Source of the DNA: Myxococcales bacterium
Lineage (GTDB): Bacteria; Myxococcota_A; UBA9042; JABWCM01
Assembly: GCA_013360285.1 (NCBI GenBank)
Contig: JABWCM010000032.1
Coordinates: forward strand, 1 to 32,525
Reading direction: 5' to 3'
Length of the DNA: 32,525 bases
The notes under the pieces: generated by a model
What the model saw: only the letters and a program-made list of their open reading frames with translations
Database searches by the model: none
Told to the model about the DNA's origin: nothing
Program-made: the position numbers and the translations under genes
Shown here: positions 17,002 through 25,215 of the stretch, in pieces
How positions within the stretch are numbered: position 1 is the stretch's first letter
How the letters are laid out: each line of letters begins with the position of its first letter

Positions 17002-17982
17002 ATGGTATCTTTCCCTGTATTCTGTCGTTTTTCACCGGCTCTCAGACTGGTTTTCGCCGTGATGTTGGTTTGGGCGCCGATAGTACCTTTGACCGCTCAA
17101 ACCAAAGAACACAATCCGGCATTTCAGGCGCTGTATCAGGAAGCGCGCACCGCGTTTGACAGCGGCGAATATGAACGTTCCGCCGAACTGTTGGCCAAAG
17201 CTTATGCGCTTAATCCGGAACCCAAACTATTGTGGAACCGCGCCCGAAGCCTACAGTTGGCGGAAAAGTGGGAAGAAGCCTTGGCGACCTACCGTGCTTA
17301 TCTTAAATTAGCGCCGACTCCGGAGGAAAAGCAGGAAACCGAAACCCGGATCGCCGAAGTGAAGGTGGCGTTTAACCGCGGATGGTTGACGGTGCGAAGC
17401 GATGCCCCCAACGCGCAAGTCATAGTCGACGACGTGACCACCGCGCCGGCGCCGATTGAGAATTGGTTGCTGGATGCCGGAAAACATTCCATTGTGGTCA
17501 CAGCCGACGGGGTAGGGCGCAGCCAACACGTGGTGACGGTGTCGTCAGGCGAAGAAACGGTGTTGGATGTTTCTTTGATGCCTGCCCCCGCGGTGGTGAA
17601 CACGACGGCGTCGGGTGACGAGCCGATGGGGGACTTGGAAATCTGGGGATGGTCGATTTTGGGTGCCGGAGCCGCGATTGCCATTGGCGGAGGGGTGATG
17701 TTGGCGTTGGGACACGCGGATGCCGATGAGGTCAACGGAGCCGAGACCGACCCCAATGGGGTAATTGTGGGGTTGGCCCAACCCGATGCGTTTGACCTGG
17801 AAGAATCGGCAAAGTGGAAATCGCAGGCGGGAGTGGGTTTACTCGCAGCGGGAGGGGCAGCAGTGGTAACCGGGGTAGTATTGTTGTTGGTGGACGCCGC
17901 CGACGACAACGGGTCGGCGCCCAAAACGGCTCTGTGGATGACCCCGGACAGCTTAGGGGTATCGATTGGGGGCGGTTTTTGA
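17002..17982 (+). CDS. Exported TPR-PEGA domain membrane protein
   Basis: A 326-residue protein beginning with a signal peptide (VFAVMLVWAPIVPLTAQ). One to two TPR units follow (about 35-115: YQEARTAFDSGEYERSAELL, then AYALNPEPKLLWNRARSLQL). Next is a PEGA domain (about 127-190: LTVRSDAPNAQVIVDD...GKHSIVVTADG), and then two hydrophobic helices (about 213-236 and 274-299) around a short polar loop. This layout recurs in Myxococcota beside Hanks-type kinases. PEGA domains are thought to bind envelope polysaccharide or protein. The ATG at 17002 has AAGG 5 bases upstream and lies 11 bases after the kinase stop. It ends the operon and faces clpB with only 16 bases between the stops. Confidence 0.85.
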   Translation: MVSFPVFCRFSPALRLVFAVMLVWAPIVPLTAQTKEHNPAFQALYQEARTAFDSGEYERSAELLAKAYALNPEPKLLWNRARSLQLAEKWEEALATYRAYLKLAPTPEEKQETETRIAEVKVAFNRGWLTVRSDAPNAQVIVDDVTTAPAPIENWLLDAGKHSIVVTADGVGRSQHVVTVSSGEETVLDVSLMPAPAVVNTTASGDEPMGDLEIWGWSILGAGAAIAIGGGVMLALGHADADEVNGAETDPNGVIVGLAQPDAFDLEESAKWKSQAGVGLLAAGGAAVVTGVVLLLVDAADDNGSAPKTALWMTPDSLGVSIGGGF

Positions 17983-17998
17983 AATCCGTGCGACGAGA

Positions 17999-20617
17999 TT
18001 AAGCCTGTGCGGCTTCCACAAACATGATGTCGATGTGGCCGTCTCGTACACCGATTCGCAGTTTGGTGCCGTCTCGTACGTCCCCGCGGATCAGCTCCTT
18101 GGCGAGGCGTGTTTCGACTTCCCGTTGGATAAACCGTTTGAGTGGGCGTGCCCCGTACACGGGGTCATAACCCGCATTGGCGATAAATTCCAACGCTGCG
18201 TCGTTGAGTTCGATGTCGATATTCCGTTCCGCCAGTCGCTTTTCCAACCCTTTTGCCAACAACAACACGATCTTTTTGATTTCCGGTTTGGACAGCGGCT
18301 TAAACAACACGATGTCGTCGACCCGGTTCAGAAATTCCGGCTTAAACCCACGCCGCAACTCACCCATTACCGCCGCTCGCGCCGATTCGGTGATTTCCCC
18401 ATGGGCGGTGACCCCATCCAGCAGGTGCGGTGAACCGATGTTCGAGGTCATGATGATCACGGTGTTTTTGAAGTTCACCACCCGCCCATGTGAATCGGTC
18501 ACCCGACCGTCGTCCAAAATTTGCAGCAACACATTAAATACGTCGCTGTGCGCTTTTTCGATTTCGTCAAACAACACCACGGAATAAGGTTTTCTTCGTA
18601 CCGCCTCGGTGAGTTGCCCACCTTCTTCGTAACCTACATACCCCGGAGGCGCTCCGATGAGCCGCGACACGGTGTGTTTTTCCATGTATTCGCTCATGTC
18701 GATGCGCACGATGTTGTCTTCGCTGTCAAACAGCGACTCGGCCAAGGTTTTCGCCAACTCCGTTTTGCCCACACCCGTGGGACCCAGGAAAATAAACGAT
18801 CCAATGGGCCGGCGCGGGTCTTTGATCCCACTTCGTGCCCGTAAGACGGCGTCGGCCACCAGGCTCACCGCTTCATGCTGCCCTACGACCCGTTGATGCA
18901 AAATATCTTCAAGCCGCAACAACTTGTCTCGCTCCCCTTCAATAAGCCGCGTCACGGGAATGCCTGTCCATTTAGACACGATTTCGGCGATTTCGTCTTC
19001 GGTGACCTCTTCACGTAACAGTTTCGCCGCCCCCTGTTCTTTGCCGAGTTTGGTTTCTTCTTCCCGCAAACGCCGTTCCAATTCCGGCAACTTGCCGTGT
19101 TTGAGTTCGGCGGCGCGGTTGAGATCGTAATCCCGCTGCGCTTGTTCGATTTCAAGACGGGTTTGCTCAATCGTTCCCCGCAAGGACCGCAGGCTTTCGA
19201 TCGCCTGTTTTTCCGCATCCCACTGCGCCCGCATGGTCTGGGCCTGGGCTCGTAAATCCTGTAATTCTTTCCGTAAATCTTCGAGCCGCTCTTGGCTCCC
19301 CCGGTCTTTTTCTTTCGACAACGCCGCTTCTTCGATCTCCAACTGCATCGCCCGGCGGGTCACCTCATCGAGTTCCGCAGGCATCGAATCGATTTCGGTA
19401 CGAATCATGGCGCAGGCTTCATCAACCAAATCAATCGCTTTGTCCGGCAGGAATCGGTCGCTCACATAGCGATTGGACAAAATGGCGGCCCCCACAAGGG
19501 CATTGTCCTGAATCCGCACGCCATGGTGCACTTCAAACCGTTCTTTGAGCCCACGCAAAATCGACACCGTATCTTCAACACTGGGCGGATCGACGGTCAC
19601 CGGTTGGAATCGCCGTTCCAGAGCTTTGTCTTTTTCGATGTATTTACGGTACTCGTCTACGGTCGTGGCCCCAATACAATGTAACTCGCCGCGGGCCAAC
19701 ATGGGTTTGAGCATGTTGCCGGCATCGGTAGACCCTTCGGTTTTTCCCGCCCCCACGATGGTGTGGAGTTCGTCGATGAACAACAGAATCCGCCCCTCCG
19801 ATTGCCGCACTTCATTGAGGACCGCTTTGAGTCGTTCTTCAAACTCCCCCCGATATTTGGCACCCGCCAGCAGTGCCCCCATGTCCAACGAAAACACCGT
19901 ACGGTCTTTGAGCCACTCGGGTACATCCCCCCGAACAATACGCTGGGCGATTCCTTCCACGATAGCGGTTTTGCCCACCCCCGGTTCACCGATCAACACC
20001 GGATTGTTTTTGGTTTTACGCGACAAAATCCGAATCGCCCGGCGGATTTCCGCGTCGCGACCGATCACCGGATCAAGTTTGCCGGTGCGCGCCTGAGCCA
20101 CCAAATCAATGCCGTATTTCTGGAGCGCTTCGTAAGCGACCTCCGGCGTGGCACTGGTCACCCGTTGATTTCCCCGAACCGCCGTTAACGTCGCCAAAAA
20201 CCGCTCCCGGGTGAAATGCGCATTGGCAAACACCTTCCCAATCACATGCCCCCGTGCCTCAAATGCGGCCAACACCAAATGTTCCACACTCACATACTCG
20301 TCTTTTAAACGCGACGCCTCTTCTTCGGCACGCACCAACAATTCCTGAAGCGCACGGGTTACATAAGCTTTCCCCAGTTCGCCGGAAGGGCCCGACACCC
20401 GAGGAATCGCCTGTAATTTTTGTTCCAACTCCGACCCAAATAACGAAGCCGACACATCCATACGCTGAAGCAGCCGCGGAATAAGCCCATCGGGTTGCTC
20501 CACCAAAGCGGCCATCAAATGAAGAATGTCCACCTCCTGATGGCCATATCGAACGGCCAGTTTTTGGGCATTCTGAATCGCCTCAAGGGATTTTTCCGTT
20601 AACTTACTTGTATCCAT
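17999..20617 (-). CDS. clpB: ClpB ATP-dependent disaggregase
   Basis: An 872-residue class I Clp/Hsp100 ATPase of full length. It has the N-terminal Clp repeat domain (1-145), a first AAA+ domain with Walker A GEPGVGKT (210-217) and Walker B LLFIDE, and the long coiled-coil middle domain (about 400-525) that marks ClpB rather than ClpA or ClpC. A second AAA+ domain has Walker A GPTGVGKT (Lys618) and Walker B VVLFDE. It lacks the ClpP-binding loop expected of ClpA or ClpX. With DnaK/DnaJ/GrpE it pulls polypeptides out of aggregates through its central pore in the cytoplasm. The ATG at 20617 has GGAGG 10 bases upstream. It is a single gene, convergent with the kinase operon. Confidence 0.97.
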   Translation of the reverse strand: MDTSKLTEKSLEAIQNAQKLAVRYGHQEVDILHLMAALVEQPDGLIPRLLQRMDVSASLFGSELEQKLQAIPRVSGPSGELGKAYVTRALQELLVRAEEEASRLKDEYVSVEHLVLAAFEARGHVIGKVFANAHFTRERFLATLTAVRGNQRVTSATPEVAYEALQKYGIDLVAQARTGKLDPVIGRDAEIRRAIRILSRKTKNNPVLIGEPGVGKTAIVEGIAQRIVRGDVPEWLKDRTVFSLDMGALLAGAKYRGEFEERLKAVLNEVRQSEGRILLFIDELHTIVGAGKTEGSTDAGNMLKPMLARGELHCIGATTVDEYRKYIEKDKALERRFQPVTVDPPSVEDTVSILRGLKERFEVHHGVRIQDNALVGAAILSNRYVSDRFLPDKAIDLVDEACAMIRTEIDSMPAELDEVTRRAMQLEIEEAALSKEKDRGSQERLEDLRKELQDLRAQAQTMRAQWDAEKQAIESLRSLRGTIEQTRLEIEQAQRDYDLNRAAELKHGKLPELERRLREEETKLGKEQGAAKLLREEVTEDEIAEIVSKWTGIPVTRLIEGERDKLLRLEDILHQRVVGQHEAVSLVADAVLRARSGIKDPRRPIGSFIFLGPTGVGKTELAKTLAESLFDSEDNIVRIDMSEYMEKHTVSRLIGAPPGYVGYEEGGQLTEAVRRKPYSVVLFDEIEKAHSDVFNVLLQILDDGRVTDSHGRVVNFKNTVIIMTSNIGSPHLLDGVTAHGEITESARAAVMGELRRGFKPEFLNRVDDIVLFKPLSKPEIKKIVLLLAKGLEKRLAERNIDIELNDAALEFIANAGYDPVYGARPLKRFIQREVETRLAKELIRGDVRDGTKLRIGVRDGHIDIMFVEAAQA

Positions 20618-21199
20618 GTGTGACTATCCTCCGGCAACAACGAGTTTGGGTTGTTTTTACGCGAGGGCACATTCCCCGGCGTGGGCAGACCAACTAAACC
20701 GCAACAAAAGACCAACCGCCCCGCTTGTCAAGGCCACGTAGCGGAAGGACTCGGATAGGGCCAAGGTCGGCCTATGGGCAATATCAGGTGAGGGTTGGAA
20801 GAAAACATCCACAAGTGGCGGGTGTTTTTCCTAACTTGGATAGTCGTGTTGAGGACTGAGGAACCTGGGTTGGTTGATGCGATTTTGGTCGGGATTGGGC
20901 GGTCGCGACACCGAGATCGTCCGATGTTTCCTGTCTGCTGCCAACGATTTGCCGAAAGGTCTGAACTATCGTGCGATAGCAGGTGTTATGGGACGCAGGT
21001 TGGATCCATGATTGACAAACCAAGCATACCGAAAGTACTGTTGCCATAGGCTCACTTGGAGTCGATTTACTACAACAGCCTTCCGGTCAATGCAGCGAAG
21101 TTCGTTCCGCACGCCCTTTTGGATTTCTACCAAGGGGCGCTTTTGTGTTCGTAATCTGCGCGCATTGGCCGATACCATGTCTGACGAACAGGAGGGAAC
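20618..21199. other. Intergenic region between clpB and the LysM-TIR pair, no gene seen
   Basis: About 580 bases with no supported gene: the frames that cross it lack ribosome sites and resemble nothing I know. It holds the clpB promoter region at its left end, an imperfect 30-base hairpin at 20801-20830 (GAAAACATCC pairing with GGTGTTTTTC around CCAC-AA-GTGG), and a perfect 14-base palindrome CTATCGTGCGATAG at 20966-20979. The upstream signals of the LysM gene must lie at its right end. Confidence 0.45.
20703..20731 (-). promoter_or_regulatory. Possible clpB promoter
   Basis: On the minus strand, TTGACA (20731-20726) is followed after 17 bases by TTTGTT (20708-20703), about 85 bases upstream of the clpB start. 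The -35 is perfect for a housekeeping sigma factor and the -10 is poor. I could not find a convincing heat-shock sigma-32 type pair. Confidence 0.3.
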
Positions 21200-22315
21200 A
21201 TGAAGAGTCTCACACATTGGAAACCCGGTTTACGTAATACCGTGGCCTGTGCGGTGGCCGTATACGCGATGGGGCTATGGTTTCTCCCTGGTCTTGGAAG
21301 AAGTGTTCCAAGATTAATTTACAAAGGTGACACTTTGACAGGGATTGCTCGAGATTTGTTGCTGACAAACTGGAATATTTCGACTCCACCCAATTATCAA
21401 GTTATGGATATGATTGGGGAACTACTTCGCCGTAACCCGCATATTGACGACCCAAACTTGATCATTGCCGGGCAGTCGTTGGATGTGCCAATGGCAGACG
21501 ACGAGATACCTCAGCATAGCGGGAGAGTTTATCGACCCACTCGCGATCCGAAAACTACGTTCGATATTTTAATGGGAATGAATACCCGGTACGTCATACA
21601 GCCATCCGACGAGGGCGTAATGCCCAAATTGCTCGACAAAAAACGAGGAACCACGTTGGACATTCAGTGGAGCCCAAGTACGTTTGAATTGCGATTTCTA
21701 AAACCGGGAGAGTCAAAAGATCCCACCGTTGTGGCCGTTTTTGTTGATGGTGAAGGTATTGCCAACTTCCTTCACCAAGAATTCAATTTTTCCGACGACA
21801 AGGTGTTGGAGGAGTTGGCTAAATTGGATTCAAATAAGGATAACTTTAAGAAAGTAAAGTACACTTCTTATCTTAGCGCCCGTATCGCGGCGCGCGAAGA
21901 AATACAGAACAAAATTGCAGAGAATCCAAATTTGGTCAGAGGTTTTACACAACTTGTCATCCAGAGCGACAACCCTGTGGTTGACCCTGAGTTCTTAGCA
22001 AGATTGGACAAACGACATGGAAAACAAACGAATTCTTTCCCGCCGGGTGACGGTAAGTCAAAGGGTACGACAGTCGAGTCATCTGGGGCGATGTCAAAGT
22101 CACAAATTCGGCCGCGAACCAATGACATTCGTCGGGATCTCGCGAACGCCATGAATAAAGTTAACCAAGCCGCGAAACGACCTGTTCCGACGAGACAGAT
22201 TCAGAGACCCACGAATCAGAACGTAACACAATACAATGCAGCCAAAGGACCGGTAGGAATTGCGGTCCCGAAGCAGATGGGACTTCGACTCCCATTAGGT
22301 AAGGCGGGGAGGTGA
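21200..22315 (+). CDS. Exported protein with N-terminal LysM-like domain
   Basis: A 371-residue protein with an N-terminal hydrophobic signal (about residues 14-33). A LysM-like module follows at 40-97, from IYKGDTLTGIARDLL to LIIAGQSLDVP, with an unusually long middle insert. LysM domains bind peptidoglycan glycan strands. The remaining 270 residues are polar, Lys/Asn/Gln-rich, with a basic low-complexity tail, and match nothing I recognise. The DNA is visibly more AT-rich than its neighbours, with many AAA, AAT and TTT codons, which suggests recent acquisition. The ribosome site GGAGGG lies 3 bases before ATG 21200. The TIR gene starts 6 bases after its stop, so the two form an operon; the product could bring or sense cell-wall signals for its partner, which is inference. 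Confidence 0.75.
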   Translation: MKSLTHWKPGLRNTVACAVAVYAMGLWFLPGLGRSVPRLIYKGDTLTGIARDLLLTNWNISTPPNYQVMDMIGELLRRNPHIDDPNLIIAGQSLDVPMADDEIPQHSGRVYRPTRDPKTTFDILMGMNTRYVIQPSDEGVMPKLLDKKRGTTLDIQWSPSTFELRFLKPGESKDPTVVAVFVDGEGIANFLHQEFNFSDDKVLEELAKLDSNKDNFKKVKYTSYLSARIAAREEIQNKIAENPNLVRGFTQLVIQSDNPVVDPEFLARLDKRHGKQTNSFPPGDGKSKGTTVESSGAMSKSQIRPRTNDIRRDLANAMNKVNQAAKRPVPTRQIQRPTNQNVTQYNAAKGPVGIAVPKQMGLRLPLGKAGR

Positions 22316-22321
22316 ACAACT

Positions 22322-23110
22322 ATGAGCTGTTTAACCAGCCACAACAACCAAGACAACCATTGTGCTCAACTGGACCTGGCCAAAAGGTGCATGGCGCAAA
22401 ATCAGTGGGATAATGCCATAGATGTACTGACGACCGTCCTACCACGTGCAAGAAGGTGTTCTGTGAAGTGTTACGCGTCGACCCTACGCCGATTGGCGGC
22501 GTGTTACGACTCCGTCGGTCAAAAAGGTCGGGCGGTCGATTTTTTGGCCGCGGCTTGTTATGTGCTACGGGATGTGGTGGACGAAGACGCGGCGGACCGA
22601 AAGGCGCTGTATCTGCGGGATCTGGAAAGGTTCGCGCATTTCCCGACATTTTTTATCAGTTACGCGCACAAAGACGCCCGAGCAACTCGGTTGCTGGCGG
22701 TGCTAAACGGCATCATTCCTAAGAATCAACTCTATCATGATCAGCATTTTGACGCAGGAATTTCCATCGAAGCCTCGATATCGCACGCGATGGAAAATGC
22801 CACGACCTTGGTACTGCTTATGTCCAACGTATACATGACTCGGCCGTGGTGTTTGCGTGAACTCAACACCGCCTTGTTCGTTAAGCACAGTCTTCATTTG
22901 GGTTATCAACATACGTGGTGCGGACTTCATGGTTATATCGGCAGCAAGGTTCGAAGAATCATTCCTGTGGCGCTGGACAGCAATCCCAATCACAACAGTG
23001 TTTTCGCCGGCCTGTTTTCTGATTTGAAGTGGTTGGACGCCACCGGAGCCAACGACGAGCAGGGATTTTGTTCGGTTGCGGAGCAGATTCATAAGGGTCC
23101 CATTATTTAA
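22322..23110 (+). CDS. TPR-like/TIR-domain protein, putative NAD-cleaving effector
   Basis: A 262-residue protein. Residues 15-105 are helical and TPR-like (AKRCMAQNQWDNAIDVLTTVL, then LRRLAACYDSVGQKGRAVDF). Residues 108 to about 240 are a TIR domain. It has the opening FFISYAHKDARATRLL, a DAGISIEASISHAMENA segment, the core strand TTLVLLMSN, and PWCLREL with Glu180 at the position of the catalytic Glu of TIR NADases. Bacterial TIR proteins cleave NAD or make cyclic ADP-ribose isomers, often in antiviral systems such as Thoeris, usually beside a sensor. Here the only partner is the upstream LysM gene; no SIR2, STING or ThsA-like gene is present. A ribosome site GGGAGG precedes ATG 22322 by about 9 bases. 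No signal peptide is seen, so it should be cytoplasmic. Confidence 0.82.
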   Translation: MSCLTSHNNQDNHCAQLDLAKRCMAQNQWDNAIDVLTTVLPRARRCSVKCYASTLRRLAACYDSVGQKGRAVDFLAAACYVLRDVVDEDAADRKALYLRDLERFAHFPTFFISYAHKDARATRLLAVLNGIIPKNQLYHDQHFDAGISIEASISHAMENATTLVLLMSNVYMTRPWCLRELNTALFVKHSLHLGYQHTWCGLHGYIGSKVRRIIPVALDSNPNHNSVFAGLFSDLKWLDATGANDEQGFCSVAEQIHKGPII

Positions 23111-23159
23111 CGCAACTGGACAGGAGTCCCATGTGCCCGCCGTTAACCCGGAGTTCTCA

Positions 23160-23323
23160 CTAGGAGTGTGGTGTTTTTTAGGAGAATTATTGGCCGGCCG
23201 AATTTTCGCTGGATCGCTTGGAAAAATCCGGAGTTATATCAGGGATATGGCGCAAGGAATTTTGCGGGCGAGACGGCCAAAGGCCGCCAGGGCGTGGAAT
23301 TCAAAAAAACACTACACACCTAG
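23160..23323 (+). mobile_element. Complete MITE-like repeat, family B (copy B1)
   Basis: A 164-base unit with imperfect terminal inverted repeats of about 21 bases: CTAGGAGTGTGGTGTTTTTT on the left, and on the right the complement of CTAGGTGTGTAGTGTTTTTT. The middle carries the core TATATCAGGGATATGGCGCAAG and the block CGGGCGAGACGGCCAAAGGC, both shared with copy B2. A short frame in it reads MAQGILRARRPKA; a similar frame appears in B2, but nothing suggests it is translated. It lies 50 bases downstream of the TIR gene and touches the tandem 21-base array. No transposase is encoded. Confidence 0.75.
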
Positions 23324-23335
23324 AAAAGTTTCGTC

Positions 23336-23545
23336 CTTCTCGTGAGCAGTTTGGATCTTCTCGCGAGCAGTTTGGATCTTCTCGCGAGAAGATCGGATGT
23401 TCTCCCGAGAAGATCGGATGTTCTCGCGAGAAGGTTGAGTGTTCTCCCGAGAAGATCGGATGTTCTCGCGAGAAGGTTGGATCTTCTCCCGAGAAGGTTG
23501 GATCTTCTCCCGAGCAGTGTGGCACATCTCGGGAGAAGGTTGGTT
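23336..23545. repeat. Ten tandem 21-base units, most with a near-palindromic TTCTCGCGAGAA
   Basis: Ten head-to-tail units of exactly 21 bases, plus a decayed eleventh. Consensus: GTTCTCSCGAGAAGRTYGGAT, where S is C or G. Most carry TTCTCGCGAGAA (a 12-base perfect palindrome) or the variant TTCTCCCGAGAA. Because 21 is divisible by 3, several frames are open throughout. The plus frame gives heptads such as GSSREKI and the minus frames give REKIQPS- or LLARRS-like heptads, so openness is not evidence for coding. No start with a ribosome site leads into it. There are no unique spacers, so it is not a CRISPR array. It could be a minisatellite, a protein-binding array or a decayed coding repeat. 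Confidence 0.85.
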
Positions 23546-23617
23546 CTTGTCGCCAGGATAGGCGAACTCAGATGTCGGGAAAAAATGGGCGCAACGCGGT
23601 ATTCCTTTCGGCTGAAC

Positions 23618-24094
23618 CTATTCGGCAACGGTAGGTTTCCGAGGGGAGCGATCAAAATAAGCACGCATCGTTGCAGCGTATTGGTCAATGCCGGGGACTT
23701 CGGCTTCGATCGTTCGAATTTGTGCATACAACTTGGTCGCTCGGCGGAACGCATCGGATTCGGCTGCAAAAATCGTGTCGGATAACGACTCCGACAGCGA
23801 GTTGACCGCTTGCGCCACCGGCGCCAACGCCCGGGCCAGGGCGATGTCGCGACGGATTTCCGCCGCATCTTCGTGGGAGATGGGAGAAAAATGTTCCGGC
23901 TGATCCGCTACCGCGTTGGCAATATCTAGGCTGGCATCCAGGGCCTCGGGACCGGGTTTGAGGTAACGAACCCGTTCCCCTGCAGAAAACGCAACCAAAA
24001 AGGGCAAAAGCACGTTGATATCCTGGAGCAGTTTCCGGATTTGTGTTGTTGCCTCCGGAGAAAGCTCGGCGCTGATAAGGTCCTGTTTCGTCAT
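23618..24094 (-). CDS. Small helical protein of unknown function
   Basis: A 158-residue, mostly helical, soluble protein with no signal peptide or membrane span. The sequence resembles a widespread small hypothetical family with an LLPFLVAFSAGER-type segment early and a DAAEIRRDIALARALAPVAQ helix pair in the middle; I recall no function for it. It ends in a short basic tail. AGGAG lies 6 bases before the ATG at 24094, which fixes the start. It is a single gene between the tandem array and an empty region and is not obviously linked to the nos locus further right. Confidence 0.7.
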   Translation of the reverse strand: MTKQDLISAELSPEATTQIRKLLQDINVLLPFLVAFSAGERVRYLKPGPEALDASLDIANAVADQPEHFSPISHEDAAEIRRDIALARALAPVAQAVNSLSESLSDTIFAAESDAFRRATKLYAQIRTIEAEVPGIDQYAATMRAYFDRSPRKPTVAE

Positions 24095-24523
24095 GGGATT
24101 CTCCTGTATTCATCGGTTAAGGGACTGTGGTTTCGCCACCGTAATCGTGATTACACCAGTCGAAAGTCGGCGTCAACAGTTCGGCGGATGATTCTTGGCA
24201 CAGCGTATCGGTCGGAGACCAACCGCATGCACCTCCGACCTGTTGTATTGCCTACGAAGTCAAGATACGATCTCCCCGTCACTTTGGTTGTATCGTAGTT
24301 GTTCCGATCACCCCGCCTGGCGGAGCGACCAGGATGATTACGATATGAAACGGCGGCGAGCAGCGGGGCTTGGGGTCGAAGTGAATGGATTCGTTGATGT
24401 TCAATGGCGCCCCGTGTGTGTTCTGGTTTCCTAGAGGAACCTAGTAACGGTGGAGCGCCATTGAACGGGGGTCATTGTATTCAACTGTAAAAAAAACACA
24501 ATCCATCCGCGCGGTATATTTGG
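24095..24523. other. Intergenic region, no gene seen
   Basis: About 430 bases between the start of the small helical protein gene and the end of the nos operon. No frame in it has both a ribosome site and a recognisable product. The only clear structure is the nested inverted repeat at 24399-24466. A run of eight A at about 24488-24495 is an RNA U-run on the minus strand downstream of the last nos gene, but no strong stem precedes it. Confidence 0.5.
24399..24466. repeat. Nested inverted repeat downstream of the nos operon
   Basis: A perfect 12-base inverted repeat, GTTCAATGGCGC (24399-24410) and its complement (24455-24466), encloses a second small hairpin in which GGTTTCCT pairs with AGGAACC with one bulge (about 24425-24441). 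It lies 58 bases past the stop of the last minus-strand nos gene. It lacks a following U-run, so a role as an intrinsic terminator is unlikely; it might stabilise a transcript end or be a small palindromic element. Confidence 0.6.
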
Positions 24524-25180
24524 TTACGCGGTGGTGGTGTCCAATACCCGAATTGCGTTGCGCCGGCCCAGCCAAAGGTAGAGTAAAGTTACCACAATCA
24601 CTCCGGTTGTGTAGACCGCGAGCAGCCAGCCGCCGGTTCCCGGTAGGCTTGTTGTTGTGAAGTTGGCGATTTGTTTGGTGCCGAAAATCGCCGGCGTAAA
24701 CGGCTCGATGGTCATGGGTGCTTTCGGATCCAGGTTGTGGCCGAAATACCACATTTTGTAATAAAACCTCGCAAACGAAAATGCGGCCAGATACAACGCC
24801 AACGCGCTGAGATCCACCAATGACCGGACGTTGCCGACGACGGCCACCCGTAGCGTCAATAACGCTAAAATACCGATGGCAAACGGCAGCCAATCCAGCT
24901 CATTTAAGTCTTCTCGCTGGATGGTGTGCATTCCGATATAGTGGTTCAGCGTGTTGATTTCCTGCAAATGTTGGCCGTTGTTGCCGGCTTCCAGTTTGTG
25001 CGAATAAATCTCCAACCACAACCCCTTGGGATACTGCGGCGCGGTCATGGAGATTTTCCACAGAGGAGACAAAACGCTGAATGCGAGAGGGACCAACAAC
25101 AGGACCAGAAGCACGCGGATCCACATCGTGAGCGGGGCATCCAGATATTTGTAAAAACGGTCCAACATCAACGGTTTCAC
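24524..25180 (-). CDS. Unknown four-helix membrane protein of the nos operon
   Basis: A 218-residue inner-membrane protein with about four hydrophobic helices (roughly residues 20-42, 100-118, 121-143 and 185-207). GTG 25180 is the start, with GGAGG 6 bases upstream; it lies 35 bases after nosY. The segments outside the helices hold His- and Met-containing motifs, such as INTLNHYIGM and WYFGHNLDPKAPM, that could bind copper. I believe similar proteins occur in nos clusters of other clade II N2O reducers but cannot name the family with confidence; it is not NosR. By position it probably helps to assemble the copper centres of NosZ or to transport copper for them. Confidence 0.7.
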   Translation of the reverse strand: MKPLMLDRFYKYLDAPLTMWIRVLLVLLLVPLAFSVLSPLWKISMTAPQYPKGLWLEIYSHKLEAGNNGQHLQEINTLNHYIGMHTIQREDLNELDWLPFAIGILALLTLRVAVVGNVRSLVDLSALALYLAAFSFARFYYKMWYFGHNLDPKAPMTIEPFTPAIFGTKQIANFTTTSLPGTGGWLLAVYTTGVIVVTLLYLWLGRRNAIRVLDTTTA

Positions 25181-25215
25181 GACACACCTCCACCGAGGGG
25201 ATTGTACGAATGGAA

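Noticed and set aside
23336-23545. CRISPR array or plasmid iterons
   Set aside because: The units are contiguous without spacers, which excludes CRISPR. No replication initiator gene or AT-rich unwinding region is nearby, so an iteron origin is unsupported.
23218-23634. A plus-strand gene encoding heptad repeats (GSSREKI type) through the 21-base array
   Set aside because: The frame starts inside a MITE-like element without a ribosome site, and a 21-base period keeps many frames open automatically.
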